A stretch of DNA of 64,000 bases from positions 1,674,001-1,738,000 of the forward strand of contig NZ_LT670817.1 of NCBI RefSeq assembly GCF_900129425.1, read 5' to 3'. Origin of the DNA: Bradyrhizobium erythrophlei (GTDB taxonomy: Bacteria > Pseudomonadota > Alphaproteobacteria > Rhizobiales > Xanthobacteraceae). The notes beneath the pieces are model-generated. The model made no database searches, was not told the DNA's origin, and was given only the letters and a program-made list of their open reading frames with translations. Below are positions 1 through 8,645 of this stretch, piece by piece (positions within the stretch are counted from its first letter, which is position 1; each line of letters begins with the position of its first letter). The position numbers and the translations under genes are program-made.

Positions 1-597
1 GCGCTTGCCGGCGGGGTCTCCCTGTCCTTTATCGCCATAGGGTTGTTCGTTGCTACAATCGGTTTTGCGCTGGGGTATGATGGTGGCTGGTTCCGAGACA
101 TTGCCGCTGTCGGGATGATCTTGATTGGTGCAGTCCTGCTCGTGCCTCCATTTCAGATGCGCGTCGCGGTTGTTGGTGGACCCATTAGTGACTGGGTCGA
201 CCAGCGTTCTGGCAGCTTTTCGAAGTCAGGGCTGGGTGGTCAGTTCGGCGTAGGTCTCCTTCTTGGGGCGGCGTGGAGCCCCTGCGTGGGACCAACACTT
301 GGTGCAGCATCCGTTTTTGCGGCACAAGGTAAGAATCTTGGCGCTGTGGCTTTGACGATGCTGACTTTTGGTCTTGGCGCCGGGTTACCCCTTGTGCTGC
401 TTGGCACGATGTCTCGTGAGCTCCTGTTGCGCTGGCGTGGCGGCATGTCGGCTACCAGCAAAGCAATGAAACAAGCCCTCGGACTGTTCCTGATCGCAAT
501 AGGGCTGTTGGTCGTAACGGGTTTCGACAGATCATTGGAAGCCGGGCTCGTTGAAATGTCTCCGCAGTGGTTGACGAACATTACGACTCGTTTTTGA
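1..597 (+). CDS. CcdA/DsbD-like cytochrome c biogenesis membrane protein (5' end outside window)
   Basis: The reading frame is open from the first base, so the start lies upstream. About 198 residues are visible. They are strongly hydrophobic, with at least four membrane segments, and carry the WSPCVGPTLG motif in which CcdA/DsbD proteins keep one of their two redox cysteines inside the membrane. CcdA-type proteins carry electrons from cytoplasmic thioredoxin across the membrane to periplasmic thiol proteins. A DUF302 remnant follows directly, and a ScsB/DsbD-like transporter faces it from the other strand, which fits a periplasmic thiol-redox neighbourhood. The first cysteine motif would lie outside the window, so its presence cannot be checked. 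Confidence 0.85.
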   Translation, partial: ALAGGVSLSFIAIGLFVATIGFALGYDGGWFRDIAAVGMILIGAVLLVPPFQMRVAVVGGPISDWVDQRSGSFSKSGLGGQFGVGLLLGAAWSPCVGPTLGAASVFAAQGKNLGAVALTMLTFGLGAGLPLVLLGTMSRELLLRWRGGMSATSKAMKQALGLFLIAIGLLVVTGFDRSLEAGLVEMSPQWLTNITTRF

Positions 598-621
598 GGG
601 TGGCAGGGTAATACCCCGCTG

Positions 622-957
622 ATGGCCACATTTTTTCATATCCAGCGGCACGGGAGAAACAATCGCAAAGTTGACAAAGATCCTGATCGTAGCATTCTGC
701 CGAGAACGGTCATCATTTTCGGCAACCCCAAAGCGGGGACGCTTCCGATGACAAAGAGCGCTACCCTGGCAATCGATCTGCCGATGAAGGCGCTCGTCTG
801 GCAGGACAATCAGGACCGGGTCCGGCTCACGTATAATACTAGCGAATACAACGCGAAATATGTGTTGCCGAGACATGGTCTTTATGCCTCCGACGACGCA
901 TCGAAAGCTCTTGAAAACTACCTGACCGATGCAGCTGAACGAAGTACTATTAATTGA
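622..957 (+). pseudogene. DUF302 protein, internally deleted or frameshifted
   Basis: The C-terminal part, with motifs such as IIFGNPKAGT and IDLPMKALVW, is the conserved second half of the DUF302 domain. The expected N-terminal half is not in the same frame. A fragment resembling its start (ETIAKLTK) is read in another frame at about 641-685 and runs straight into the C-terminal part, so some 20-30 central residues seem lost along with the frame. Intact DUF302 proteins often sit beside CcdA- or thioredoxin-like genes, as here. Function is unknown, and this copy is probably inactive. A sequencing indel would explain the frame change but not the missing residues. Confidence 0.6.
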
Positions 958-1001
958 CAAGGCTGGGAAGCACCGATCTCGAGCCCATTCGACGGGGCAC
1001 A

Positions 1002-3113
1002 TTATCGCGACTTGGAATCCGCTGATTTGCGGTCGTAGTCGTGGATTGACGCTCGATCTATCGCATTCAAGAGAACATTCGTAGTCAGCAGCTCGGGAAG
1101 AGCTTCGCCCTGCGGCAGTTTAGGTCCGTATACCACGTCGAGAGGGATACCATATCGCGCGAAGCGATGCAGATAGTTTGCGATGTGGGGATCAGGCCGG
1201 CTCCAGTCGGCGCGCATTCTTATGACGTGTGATTGCTTAAGCCGCGAACGAACCTCCGCGTTCTCCAGGACCCTCAAGTCGTTGACCTTGCAGGTCAGGC
1301 ACCACGTGGCAGTGACATCCACCAGTACGGTGTTGCCGTCGGCGATAAGCCCAGCTAGTGCATCCAAATTGAACACCTGCCACTCTTGTCCCGCCGCCGC
1401 TTGCGAAACTGGGCCAACCGCGGACAAACTGACGACAATGGGTACGACGGCTAGTGCGGCAGTGATCCATCCGGAACTGCGCGACGCAGGGGCGGCAATC
1501 TGGCCTTTGACCGGGGCACTGATCGAGGCTCGGTAACCGAGCAAGCACGCGAGCAAAACGGTCGTGATCGCCGCCATCCACGCACCCGCTATGCTCCAGA
1601 GCACGAAGATCAGCCAGACCCCCGTCCCCAACATCAAGATGCCGAGAAACTTTCGCACAACAAGCATCCACGGGCCCGGACGTGGAAGCCAACGAACGCA
1701 GCCAGGAAACAACGCGGCCATCCAATAGGGCAGCGCCATTCCGATGCCGAGACACAGGAAGATTACAAAGATTTCGGACGGCCCGCGCGCCAATGCGAAG
1801 CCCACGGCTGTTCCGACGAACGGCGCGGAGCAAGGCGTGGCCAGCAAAGTTGCGAACACGCCAGCGAGGAAAGCCTCGAGCATGGGTCCGCTGGCCCGCT
1901 TGGACGCTATGGTCGCTATCGAACTTGGCAAGCCGATCGGAAGCCACTCAAAGAAGCTCGCTGCGAACAAGACCGTCAGCACCGCCATGCCCGCCAGGAA
2001 CCATGGCTGCTGAAACTGTATGCCCCAGCCGAGTGTTGCGCCCGACCATTTTAGTCCGACCAATGAAGCGGCCAGCAGCAGGAAGGTAATCATGATGCCG
2101 GAAGCCGTTGCTGCTGAACCTAATCGAACATCGCGCAAGCCACCGCCTGTCTGTCGGGTGAATGCAAAAAGCTTGATCGAAAGCACTGGAAGCACGCAAG
2201 GCATGAGATTGAGGATGAGGCCTCCCAGGACGGCTGAAAGCAGTGCGGCGAAAAATGCCGAACTATGCTCGCCGGTCGTTGTGCCGGTGGGCCCCTTGAA
2301 TTCGGCGCCCCGATTTTCGTCGACTAGTGTTAATGTCAACGGACGGTCAGGCGGTGGCAACGCAGCGAGTCGAACAGTCAGACGGGCAGTCTTACCTGCG
2401 TCCTGCAGCTCGACCTTCGGCGCCGGCGGAATTCCATTCCCGGCGCCCTCGACAAAAAGGTCGGGCCGCACAAACGCCTCAACCTTGCTCTGCAGGTCGA
2501 CCACCAGGGTTGGCTCTGATGCGGTGCCCGCGTACCGAGTGCGGATGACATCAATCCCCGCGGCTTCCGTCGAACCCGGCACACTTTTTCGGGCCGAGTC
2601 GATCAACACGGACTCGGCAGAAGGCCCCCCGGCTCCGGTTGGCAACGGCAGAGCGAGTTCAGCCTCAAGGGGTACGCAGATTTCCGAACACGCGGCGTAC
2701 TCGATCGACGCTTTGACTCGGGCCGAGGTGTGAGCTTGTTTTAGATGTAATTTGACCGGAAGAACCACGTCGTTTTCGTAGACGCTGTTCTGCAATTCAT
2801 CGATGACGAGACGATGTGGAGCAGGCCAGGAAGTTTCAGCTCCTGAGATATTTTCTGAAGCAGACCAGTCGACCGTTGGTGGGATGCCCGCGTCTCCCGG
2901 GGTTCGCCAATAACCGTGCCACCCCTTGGCAAACCGGAATTCCAAGCCTGCTTCGAGGGTTGAATCGGCAGCGATATTATCCGTCGCTGTGATCAGGCGC
3001 ACCACCGCCTGGCTGTCCCCCACCCAATTGGTGGCAGCCGCACGGGCGCTGCCGGTCCACATTAATAAGCCGACCGACAGCACAACGAGAGCACGGAGGT
3101 GAGCGAGAACCAT
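1002..3113 (-). CDS. ScsB/DsbD-like thiol:disulfide interchange transporter
   Basis: This 703-residue protein has the full DsbD/ScsB layout. A signal peptide covers residues 1-26. A periplasmic N-terminal domain carries a cysteine pair (C142 and C146, in ACSEICVP). A membrane core of about eight segments spans residues 285-570, with the two intramembrane redox cysteines at C306 (LMPCVLP) and C428 (TPCSAPF). A C-terminal thioredoxin-like domain has WCLTC at C605/C608. The family passes reducing electrons from the cytoplasm to periplasmic partners. The large N-terminal domain is closer to ScsB of copper-stress loci than to E. coli DsbD, and this is inference from domain style. The likely partner is the DUF1223 protein encoded just upstream on the same strand. 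Confidence 0.9.
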   Translation of the reverse strand: MVLAHLRALVVLSVGLLMWTGSARAAATNWVGDSQAVVRLITATDNIAADSTLEAGLEFRFAKGWHGYWRTPGDAGIPPTVDWSASENISGAETSWPAPHRLVIDELQNSVYENDVVLPVKLHLKQAHTSARVKASIEYAACSEICVPLEAELALPLPTGAGGPSAESVLIDSARKSVPGSTEAAGIDVIRTRYAGTASEPTLVVDLQSKVEAFVRPDLFVEGAGNGIPPAPKVELQDAGKTARLTVRLAALPPPDRPLTLTLVDENRGAEFKGPTGTTTGEHSSAFFAALLSAVLGGLILNLMPCVLPVLSIKLFAFTRQTGGGLRDVRLGSAATASGIMITFLLLAASLVGLKWSGATLGWGIQFQQPWFLAGMAVLTVLFAASFFEWLPIGLPSSIATIASKRASGPMLEAFLAGVFATLLATPCSAPFVGTAVGFALARGPSEIFVIFLCLGIGMALPYWMAALFPGCVRWLPRPGPWMLVVRKFLGILMLGTGVWLIFVLWSIAGAWMAAITTVLLACLLGYRASISAPVKGQIAAPASRSSGWITAALAVVPIVVSLSAVGPVSQAAAGQEWQVFNLDALAGLIADGNTVLVDVTATWCLTCKVNDLRVLENAEVRSRLKQSHVIRMRADWSRPDPHIANYLHRFARYGIPLDVVYGPKLPQGEALPELLTTNVLLNAIDRASIHDYDRKSADSKSR

Positions 3114-3255
3114 GATGCATCCAGGACAGTATCGATGTCAGTCTACGATGCCGTCGAGTGACGGCCGGTAGCCTCCAGCAAGCGCGTTCGAATTTCACGT
3201 TCGCGATGAAGGCAGCCGGGCCGGTTCGTAGACCAATGGGGAAAACGTCAGGTGA

Positions 3256-3960
3256 TCAGGTCGAGCCGTCCGTCAGTCGGGAAGCTCCAATGATCTGGCC
3301 ATCAGGCGCTTCGAGCACAACAGCGACGTCCTGCCCTTCGGGAAACCGCTCGCTGATCTGGAGAGCGGCTCCCGACCATTGGCCGACCGAGCGGATCGAT
3401 CTGACGATGTTCGCCTCTTGCAATGTCCTACCGCCGTTTTCTCCGCGGCCAATCGCTGTGGTATGGTCGTGATCAAAGCCGATGAGAAGGATCTTGCCGG
3501 AGCCGCTGCCGGAGCCGACCTGTATGGAAACCTGTTCCCCGCCGCTCTTCGTGACGCTAACCGCCGCGGCGGTGCGACTTTCGCGTTTCGCTTTTTCGAT
3601 GGCTGATCCGACATCCCGGCGGTGCGAGCCGACGAGCCCGGCAGCGCCATCGACGACGATCTCCGGCGTATAAGATCCATCGCCAAAACGGTGGCCATAT
3701 TGGTCCTGGCGCTGCGTGGCTGCTTGCAGCGAATACGGGTCCTTCCATCCCAGACGGTCCCAATAAGTGACGTGGAAGGCGAGCGCCAAGACGTCTCGCC
3801 GATCCCTGGATAGTTCGTTTACGTAAGCGTTCGCCGGTGGGCAGGATGAGCATCCTTGCGAGGTGTACAGCTCCACGACGACAGGTCGTTCTGCGGCAAT
3901 GGCGGCGGCAGGATACAAACCCGCGATGAGGCCGAGTGAAGTCATCAGACGCGACAGCAT
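3256..3960 (-). CDS. DUF1223 secreted thioredoxin-like protein
   Basis: The protein has 234 residues and begins with a signal peptide ending near AIAAE. The family's thioredoxin-like start follows: VELYTSQGCSSCPPA, with a CSSC pair in the position of a redox motif. DUF1223 proteins are predicted periplasmic proteins with no settled function. The gene lies upstream of the ScsB-like transporter on the same strand, about 140 bases away. A redox partnership is therefore plausible but inferred. The length is normal for the family and no defects are visible. Confidence 0.85.
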   Translation of the reverse strand: MLSRLMTSLGLIAGLYPAAAIAAERPVVVELYTSQGCSSCPPANAYVNELSRDRRDVLALAFHVTYWDRLGWKDPYSLQAATQRQDQYGHRFGDGSYTPEIVVDGAAGLVGSHRRDVGSAIEKAKRESRTAAAVSVTKSGGEQVSIQVGSGSGSGKILLIGFDHDHTTAIGRGENGGRTLQEANIVRSIRSVGQWSGAALQISERFPEGQDVAVVLEAPDGQIIGASRLTDGST

Positions 3961-4147
3961 GGCAATCCTCCAGTGTTGGGTTCATCCGTATTCGCAATCA
4001 CGGGCCGCTTTGTTACACTTGATTGCCGTCGGGAGTGTCTCTTGAGCGGGAGCGTTAGCGGAGATTTTGGTCGGATTTCCTAAATTTGCCTGCCTGGAGG
4101 GCTATCGGGCGCGTCCTGCGGGTGCACAACGAACAACAAGGCAGTCT

Positions 4148-4522
4148 TCACACGAAATCTTGAAAATGCCGTGCCTCTAGGTTTCGCAAACGACGCCAAG
4201 AGTCCGCCGCACAGAGTGACCCGTGCACCTCTGAGCCGCGCAGAACATCCCTACAAATCTTGCAACAGACGCTGCTCCCGCCAGCGCAACGACGTCGTTT
4301 AGCGGCATCCAGCCTCAACGCGGCCTCCTGGGCATCTCGTCGCAGCAGGCCTTCGTCGAGAGTTAGGAGCTTGCCGTCATGAAACATGATGCGGCCGCCG
4401 ATCATCACGGTGTGGACCGATGAGCGATGCTTGTCCCGAGCACTTGGCGAATATCGGCATAAGCGACCTTGCCCGTCGCGTCCGATTCGAGAATCGACGG
4501 AAACGCTTTCTTTTCTTTGCAC
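4148..4522 (-). pseudogene. C-terminal remnant of an amidohydrolase/deaminase
   Basis: Only a stretch around HTVMIGGRIMFHDGKLLTLD is recognisable. It matches the conserved C-terminus of amidohydrolases of the cytosine / S-adenosylhomocysteine deaminase type, where a final beta-strand (VMIGGR) is followed by a helix of the EAALRLD kind. The metal-binding catalytic core is absent and the flanking residues look out of frame. It is one of several purine/pyrimidine-nitrogen remnants in the window, along with a cytosine permease and a xanthine dehydrogenase. It is almost certainly non-functional. Confidence 0.55.
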
Positions 4523-4648
4523 CGTTTCGTCCGAAGTACATTCTTAGCGCGACCACCTCTTTGATGCTATCGATCGACCGCGCAATCCCATCAGCTTAAT
4601 GACCTTGTCTTCAACCTCGATCAAGTGCCATTGCATAATAGTAAAATC

Positions 4649-4661
4649 CGATATCGATCAT
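4649..4661. promoter_or_regulatory. Motif shared with the LysR/symporter intergenic region
   Basis: CGATATCGATCAT lies about 95 bases upstream of the amidase start, in a visibly AT-rich, promoter-like stretch. The same 13 bases occur, inverted, at 17559-17571, just upstream of the LysR gene. It may be a regulator site, but this rests on two occurrences only. Confidence 0.3.
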
Positions 4662-4756
4662 TCGTATAACTAATTATGCGGCTGAGTTGCCGCTGTGTAA
4701 AAGCTTTAGACAGCATTGGTGAAGAAGCGGGCGATTGGAAGGCAATGTGAGGCTTC

Positions 4757-6262
4757 ATGACGGTCCGTCGTCCGAACGTAGGGGAATTGCAACAGGCCGC
4801 GCGCGAACTCGGCCTGAATCTGAGTGACGCCGATGCCGTGTCGTTTCATGGCCTGATGCAGGGTCAACTCGACGCCTACGACCTCGTAGACGACATGGTC
4901 GCGCCGTTGCCCGAAGTGAAGTATCCGCGGACGCTTGGAGTACGCCCTCAGCCGGAAGACAATCCCTACGGCGCGTGGGCGGTGAAGAGCCGCATTCAAG
5001 GGGCGCGGCGCGGCAAGCTCACCGGAAAGCGGGTGGCAATCAAGGACAACGTCTGTGTTGCCGGCGTGCCGATGATGAACGGCGCGTCGATTCTGGAAGG
5101 CTATGTGCCGGAGATGGACGCCACTATCGTGACGCGAATGCTCGACGAAGGCGCGGATATTCTCGGCAAGTCGGTCTGCGAGTACTACTGCGCCTCCGGC
5201 GGCAGTCACACGTCAGCCAACGGCGTTGTCGAGAATCCAGTTGTGCCGGGTCACAACGCGGGCGGTTCGTCGTCGGGCTCGACAGCTCTGGTAATGGCAA
5301 ATCTGGTGGATATGGCGACCGGCGGCGATCAGGGCGGCTCGATCCGGATTCCCGCCTCCTATTGCGGAGCGGTCGGATTGAAGCCGACGCACGGGCTGGT
5401 CCCCTATACAGGCATCTTCGCCGTTGAACTCACGGTTGATCACGCCGGTCCGATCACTCGCACCGTCGCCGACAACGCGCTGATGCTCGAGGTCATGGCG
5501 GGTCCTGATCATTTGGACCCACGGCAGTCCGGTGCGCCGGCGCAACCTTACACGCAAGCGCTCGCGAAAGGCGTCGCCGGTCTGCGCATCGGCGTGGTGC
5601 CGGAAGGATTCGGCCTGCTGGGCGCGGAGGCCGAAGTCGACAAGCGCGTGCGTGAAGCGGCCGAGCGCCTGGCCCACACCGGCGCGCATGTCCATGACAC
5701 CTCAGTCCCGCTTCATGCCGCGGGCGCGGCGATCTGGACGCCGATCTTCCTCGAAGGCGCGACCGATCTCATGATGCGCGGTAACGCTTACGGCACCAAT
5801 ATGAAGGGTGTATTTCTTGAAAGCCTGCTGGATGCCCACGCGCGCTGGCGCGATCGCGCCGACGAGCTATCAGAGACGTTGAAACTCGGCATCCTGACCG
5901 GTCACTACATGTCGTCGCGTAACCGGGGGCGCTATTACGGCAAGGCGCAGAATCTCAATCGATTGTTGACGGCGGATTACAACAGGGCGCTCGGTGAGGT
6001 CGATCTGTTGCTGATGCCGACGACGCCGATGGCGACAACACCGTTGCCGGGCCCGAACGCGAGCCGCGAAGAGATCATCGGCCGCGCGTTCGAGATGGTC
6101 GCCAACACGGCGCCGACCTGCGTGACCGGGCATCCCGCGATTTCCGTTCCCGTGGGCAAGACATTGGATGGCCGCCCGATCGGAGCGATGCTGATTGCGC
6201 GTCATCTCGATGAGATGACGCTTTATCGCGCCGCCGCGGCGTTGGAAGCCTGTTATCGGTGA
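4757..6262 (+). CDS. Amidase (amidase-signature family, Rhodococcus amidase type)
   Basis: The enzyme has 501 residues and probably hydrolyses amides to carboxylic acid plus ammonia in the cytoplasm. The Ser-cisSer-Lys triad is complete: K96 in VAIKDN, S171 in AGGSSSGS and S195 in GGDQGGSIRIPA. These are the same positions as in the crystallised Rhodococcus amidase, and the GGDQGGSIRIPA block is typical of that nitrile/amide-degrading subgroup. A long N-terminal helical extension of about 90 residues before the core also fits. The AT-rich leader upstream may hold its promoter. Substrate is not predictable from sequence; aromatic or halogenated amides would suit the neighbouring catabolic genes. 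Confidence 0.93.
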   Translation: MTVRRPNVGELQQAARELGLNLSDADAVSFHGLMQGQLDAYDLVDDMVAPLPEVKYPRTLGVRPQPEDNPYGAWAVKSRIQGARRGKLTGKRVAIKDNVCVAGVPMMNGASILEGYVPEMDATIVTRMLDEGADILGKSVCEYYCASGGSHTSANGVVENPVVPGHNAGGSSSGSTALVMANLVDMATGGDQGGSIRIPASYCGAVGLKPTHGLVPYTGIFAVELTVDHAGPITRTVADNALMLEVMAGPDHLDPRQSGAPAQPYTQALAKGVAGLRIGVVPEGFGLLGAEAEVDKRVREAAERLAHTGAHVHDTSVPLHAAGAAIWTPIFLEGATDLMMRGNAYGTNMKGVFLESLLDAHARWRDRADELSETLKLGILTGHYMSSRNRGRYYGKAQNLNRLLTADYNRALGEVDLLLMPTTPMATTPLPGPNASREEIIGRAFEMVANTAPTCVTGHPAISVPVGKTLDGRPIGAMLIARHLDEMTLYRAAAALEACYR

Positions 6263-6323
6263 TGGGGCGATCACACTGTGCCGCTAATTGGAAACCCAGG
6301 GCTTAATGAACCGGAATGGAAAA

Positions 6324-6953
6324 CTACCTACCAACTCGCCCTGCTTTGTGAGGGCGCTTCGTTGGAACGGGGTTGTCGAGCAACGCAAACACCGGTCTCA
6401 CCAGACCCTCCAGCAGCTTGCGGTCAGGTCGAGCACGCGCAAGCACGCGAATGCCAAGTAAAACACCCGAAAGAAGTCTGGCGAGGTCCTCCGCCGATTG
6501 AGCATGCGGAATGGTCCCGTCATGCTGGCCCGAGGTGACGCATCGAAGAAAAAACGATTCGACCTCGCTCAGGAACGTTGCCACGATCTGCCGGAGTTTC
6601 TCGTCATGCGGCGCGATTTCGAGCGCGGAGTTGACCAGCAAGCAACCCAGCCGCCGTTTGTCGTTCAAGGATCGTTTGATGATTTCCTGCAGGAACGCGA
6701 CGATCGCATCCCGCGGGGGAAGGCTGTGCTCAAGACGCCGGATGCGCTCGCGGAAGGTCTGGTCGAGATAGCGATTGAGCGAGCGCTCGAAGAGGGCTCG
6801 CTTGTCGCCGAATGCATTATACAGGCTGGCCCCGGCAATGCCCATCTCGTCGGCCAAGTCGCGCACAGAGGTGGCCTCATAACCGTGAAGCCAGAATTGC
6901 CGGATCGCCGCGTCAAGCACTGCTGCTTCGTCAAACTCTCGCGGCCTTGCCAT
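6324..6953 (-). CDS. TetR-family repressor
   Basis: From the ATG at 6953 the protein has 209 residues. The longer upstream frame is rejected because it lacks family character before MARPREFDEA. An N-terminal TetR helix-turn-helix spans residues 10-55, with the typical GYEATSVRDLADEMGIAGASLYNAFGDK. The C-terminal ligand domain is helical and resembles the TetR_C subgroup of YcdC/AcrR-like regulators. It is transcribed divergently from the haloalkane-dehalogenase-like gene. The intervening region contains a 28-base inverted repeat (7154-7181) that is a very strong operator candidate, so it probably represses that gene and itself. The inducer is unknown; a halogenated substrate is an inference. 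Confidence 0.92.
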   Translation of the reverse strand: MARPREFDEAAVLDAAIRQFWLHGYEATSVRDLADEMGIAGASLYNAFGDKRALFERSLNRYLDQTFRERIRRLEHSLPPRDAIVAFLQEIIKRSLNDKRRLGCLLVNSALEIAPHDEKLRQIVATFLSEVESFFLRCVTSGQHDGTIPHAQSAEDLARLLSGVLLGIRVLARARPDRKLLEGLVRPVFALLDNPVPTKRPHKAGRVGR

Positions 6954-7130
6954 GATCTTTAACGCCTTTCCATTCACCGCATCCGCATCGGTTATACACA
7001 GGGAACAACCCAATACCATCTGGCGCGACCGCTTCAAAAGGCAATATCTCACTTCCGCTGCTATTCTGATACTTTGGCCCGCGCTCCGGACGCACGCCGA
7101 GCCTAACCACGGATGTTGAAGATGCCGTTT

Positions 7131-7160
7131 TTGGGCTTTGAAGAAGCCGTCTTTTATTAT
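7131..7160 (+). promoter_or_regulatory. Candidate promoter of the dehalogenase-like gene
   Basis: TTGGGC (7131-7136) and TATTAT (7155-7160) are separated by 18 bases and resemble a sigma-70 type -35/-10 pair. The -10 lies inside the left arm of the inverted repeat, as expected if a repressor blocks the polymerase. It supports a translation start downstream of 7190. Confidence 0.4.
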
Positions 7161-7181
7161 AGATCAGGTGATCTATAATAA
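7154..7181. promoter_or_regulatory. TetR-type operator: 13-base perfect inverted repeat
   Basis: The arms TTATTATAGATCA (7154-7166) and TGATCTATAATAA (7169-7181) are exact reverse complements separated by GG. It lies between the divergent TetR gene and the alpha/beta hydrolase gene, overlapping the predicted -10 of the latter. Length, symmetry and position all fit a TetR dimer site. Confidence 0.8.
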
Positions 7182-7254
7182 TCTAGGCTGTTTCATTCCG
7201 ATGTCCAGGCGCCAGCAGGGCAAAAAACCGCCGAACAATATTGCGGGAGGGATC

Positions 7255-8190
7255 GTGACAATCCAAGCTGACAATGTGCTGCCAGCCGCAGTTCGCGGGC
7301 AATGGCCGTATGCGCCGCGCTTTGCTAACGTCAATGGCTGGCGGATGCACTACATTGACGAGGGTGAGGGCGATCCGGTTGTGCTCTTGCACGGCAACCC
7401 GACGTGGGGATTCCTGTACCGCGATATCATCGGTCCTCTTGTCAAGTCCGGACGGCGGGTGATCGTCCCTGACATGATCGGTTTCGGTCTGTCGGAGAAG
7501 CCTGTTCGTGAACAGGATCACTCGCTCGACGGCCATACGGCCAATCTGACTGCGCTCATGCGGCAACTCAACCTGTCGAAAATCACGCTGGTTTGTCACG
7601 ACTGGGGCGGACCGACCGGCCTGTCGTTTGCGATGAGCAACCCAAGCCGTATTCGCGCGCTCACCATCATGAGCACGTGGGCATGGCCGCTGCCTCCCGC
7701 CGAATTTCATACGCGCATCTTTCCCTGGCGCATGATGCATGCGCCGCTTGTGGGTCCGTATTTTCTTGGCCGTCACAAGGCGCTGGCGGGCCGTGGCGTC
7801 TATCTTTCAGTCGTCGATCGCGAGAAATTTGCCCGCACGGCGCAGGCGGCCTACGAGGGCGTACTACCGGACCCTGCAACCCGGCTACTGACATGGGTTT
7901 GGCCCCGTTGGATTCCGCTGGATCAGGATGCGCGGGCCTATCAGCGCTTCAAATGGCTCGAGCAAGAACTGTCGCAGTCAAAGTTTCCCACCATGATCAT
8001 CTGGGGCCGTGAGGACGAGGTCTTCGACGCCGCGACCTTCTCGAGCCGCTTCAAGCAGATGATTCCGCACGCCGATGGTCCGTATCTGGTGACGGGTCGT
8101 CATTTCCTGCAAGAGGACTCCGCTCTTGAAATTGCGGATCTGATCCGGTCGTTTCTTGACCGGCTCGACAAGAGGGAGGCGGCGCAATGA
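7255..8190 (+). CDS. Haloalkane dehalogenase-like alpha/beta hydrolase
   Basis: The GTG at 7255 is chosen because a GGGAGG ribosome site lies just before it and it gives 311 residues, the normal size for haloalkane dehalogenases. An upstream TTG at 7138 would lie at the promoter/operator. The fold is alpha/beta hydrolase with HGNPTWGFLYR (oxyanion and halide-binding Asn side), nucleophile Asp in VCHDWGGP followed by the halide-binding Trp, an acidic residue in WGREDEVF, and the base His in TGRHFLQED. Haloalkane dehalogenases turn a carbon-halogen bond into an alcohol with release of halide. A fluoroacetate dehalogenase or epoxide hydrolase activity cannot be excluded. It overlaps the next gene by four bases. 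Confidence 0.85.
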   Translation: MTIQADNVLPAAVRGQWPYAPRFANVNGWRMHYIDEGEGDPVVLLHGNPTWGFLYRDIIGPLVKSGRRVIVPDMIGFGLSEKPVREQDHSLDGHTANLTALMRQLNLSKITLVCHDWGGPTGLSFAMSNPSRIRALTIMSTWAWPLPPAEFHTRIFPWRMMHAPLVGPYFLGRHKALAGRGVYLSVVDREKFARTAQAAYEGVLPDPATRLLTWVWPRWIPLDQDARAYQRFKWLEQELSQSKFPTMIIWGREDEVFDAATFSSRFKQMIPHADGPYLVTGRHFLQEDSALEIADLIRSFLDRLDKREAAQ

Positions 8191-8588
8191 CGGATGTAAC
8201 AGTCATCGGAAAAGCGGATCTGAATGGCAAGCGACTGGCCTTCGGCCTGGCGGAAGATCGTATCGGGCATTACCCGGAATTCCGCGATTTCTTTATCCGC
8301 ATATTCGGTCTCGATCACAAAGGGCTTGCCGAGCCCGGTTTCGTTCGCGCCCCGTCCGGAATTGTCTACATGCTCATCTTCATCGGCCGCAGTGGCGAGC
8401 CCTTCCCATCTGGCGTCGAAATCAGCGCAGTCGTCGACGCGCTTGAACCGATCGATAGCGACACGTTGGACCGGGACCTTTGGGCTATTTTGCGGTGGAT
8501 GATCGGCGGTGTCGGTGGTGCCTGGACCGTCGAGGATTTCGACCGAACCGGACGTCTTTATCGGGTAGCCGCTGCGCCATCGAACTAA
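8187..8588 (+). CDS. Conserved-looking protein of unknown function, coupled to the dehalogenase-like gene
   Basis: The ATGA overlap with the preceding hydrolase implies translational coupling. The protein has 133 residues, no signal peptide and no clear membrane segment. It begins with VTVIGKADLNGKRLAFGLAE and contains a moderately hydrophobic middle (IVYMLIFIGRSGEPFPSG). I do not recognise the family. The organisation suggests a role tied to the hydrolase, for example an accessory or a stand-alone small enzyme, but nothing in the sequence fixes this. Confidence 0.7.
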   Translation: MTDVTVIGKADLNGKRLAFGLAEDRIGHYPEFRDFFIRIFGLDHKGLAEPGFVRAPSGIVYMLIFIGRSGEPFPSGVEISAVVDALEPIDSDTLDRDLWAILRWMIGGVGGAWTVEDFDRTGRLYRVAAAPSN

Positions 8589-8645
8589 CGGCGCCGGCGG
8601 GTTAGCCAAACCCGGCCTTCGGCTCCCACCGCGGGCAGAACCGAA

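Noticed and set aside
7138..7254. TTG start at 7138 for the dehalogenase-like protein
   Set aside because: It would begin inside the promoter, ahead of the TetR operator, and adds 39 residues without family character.
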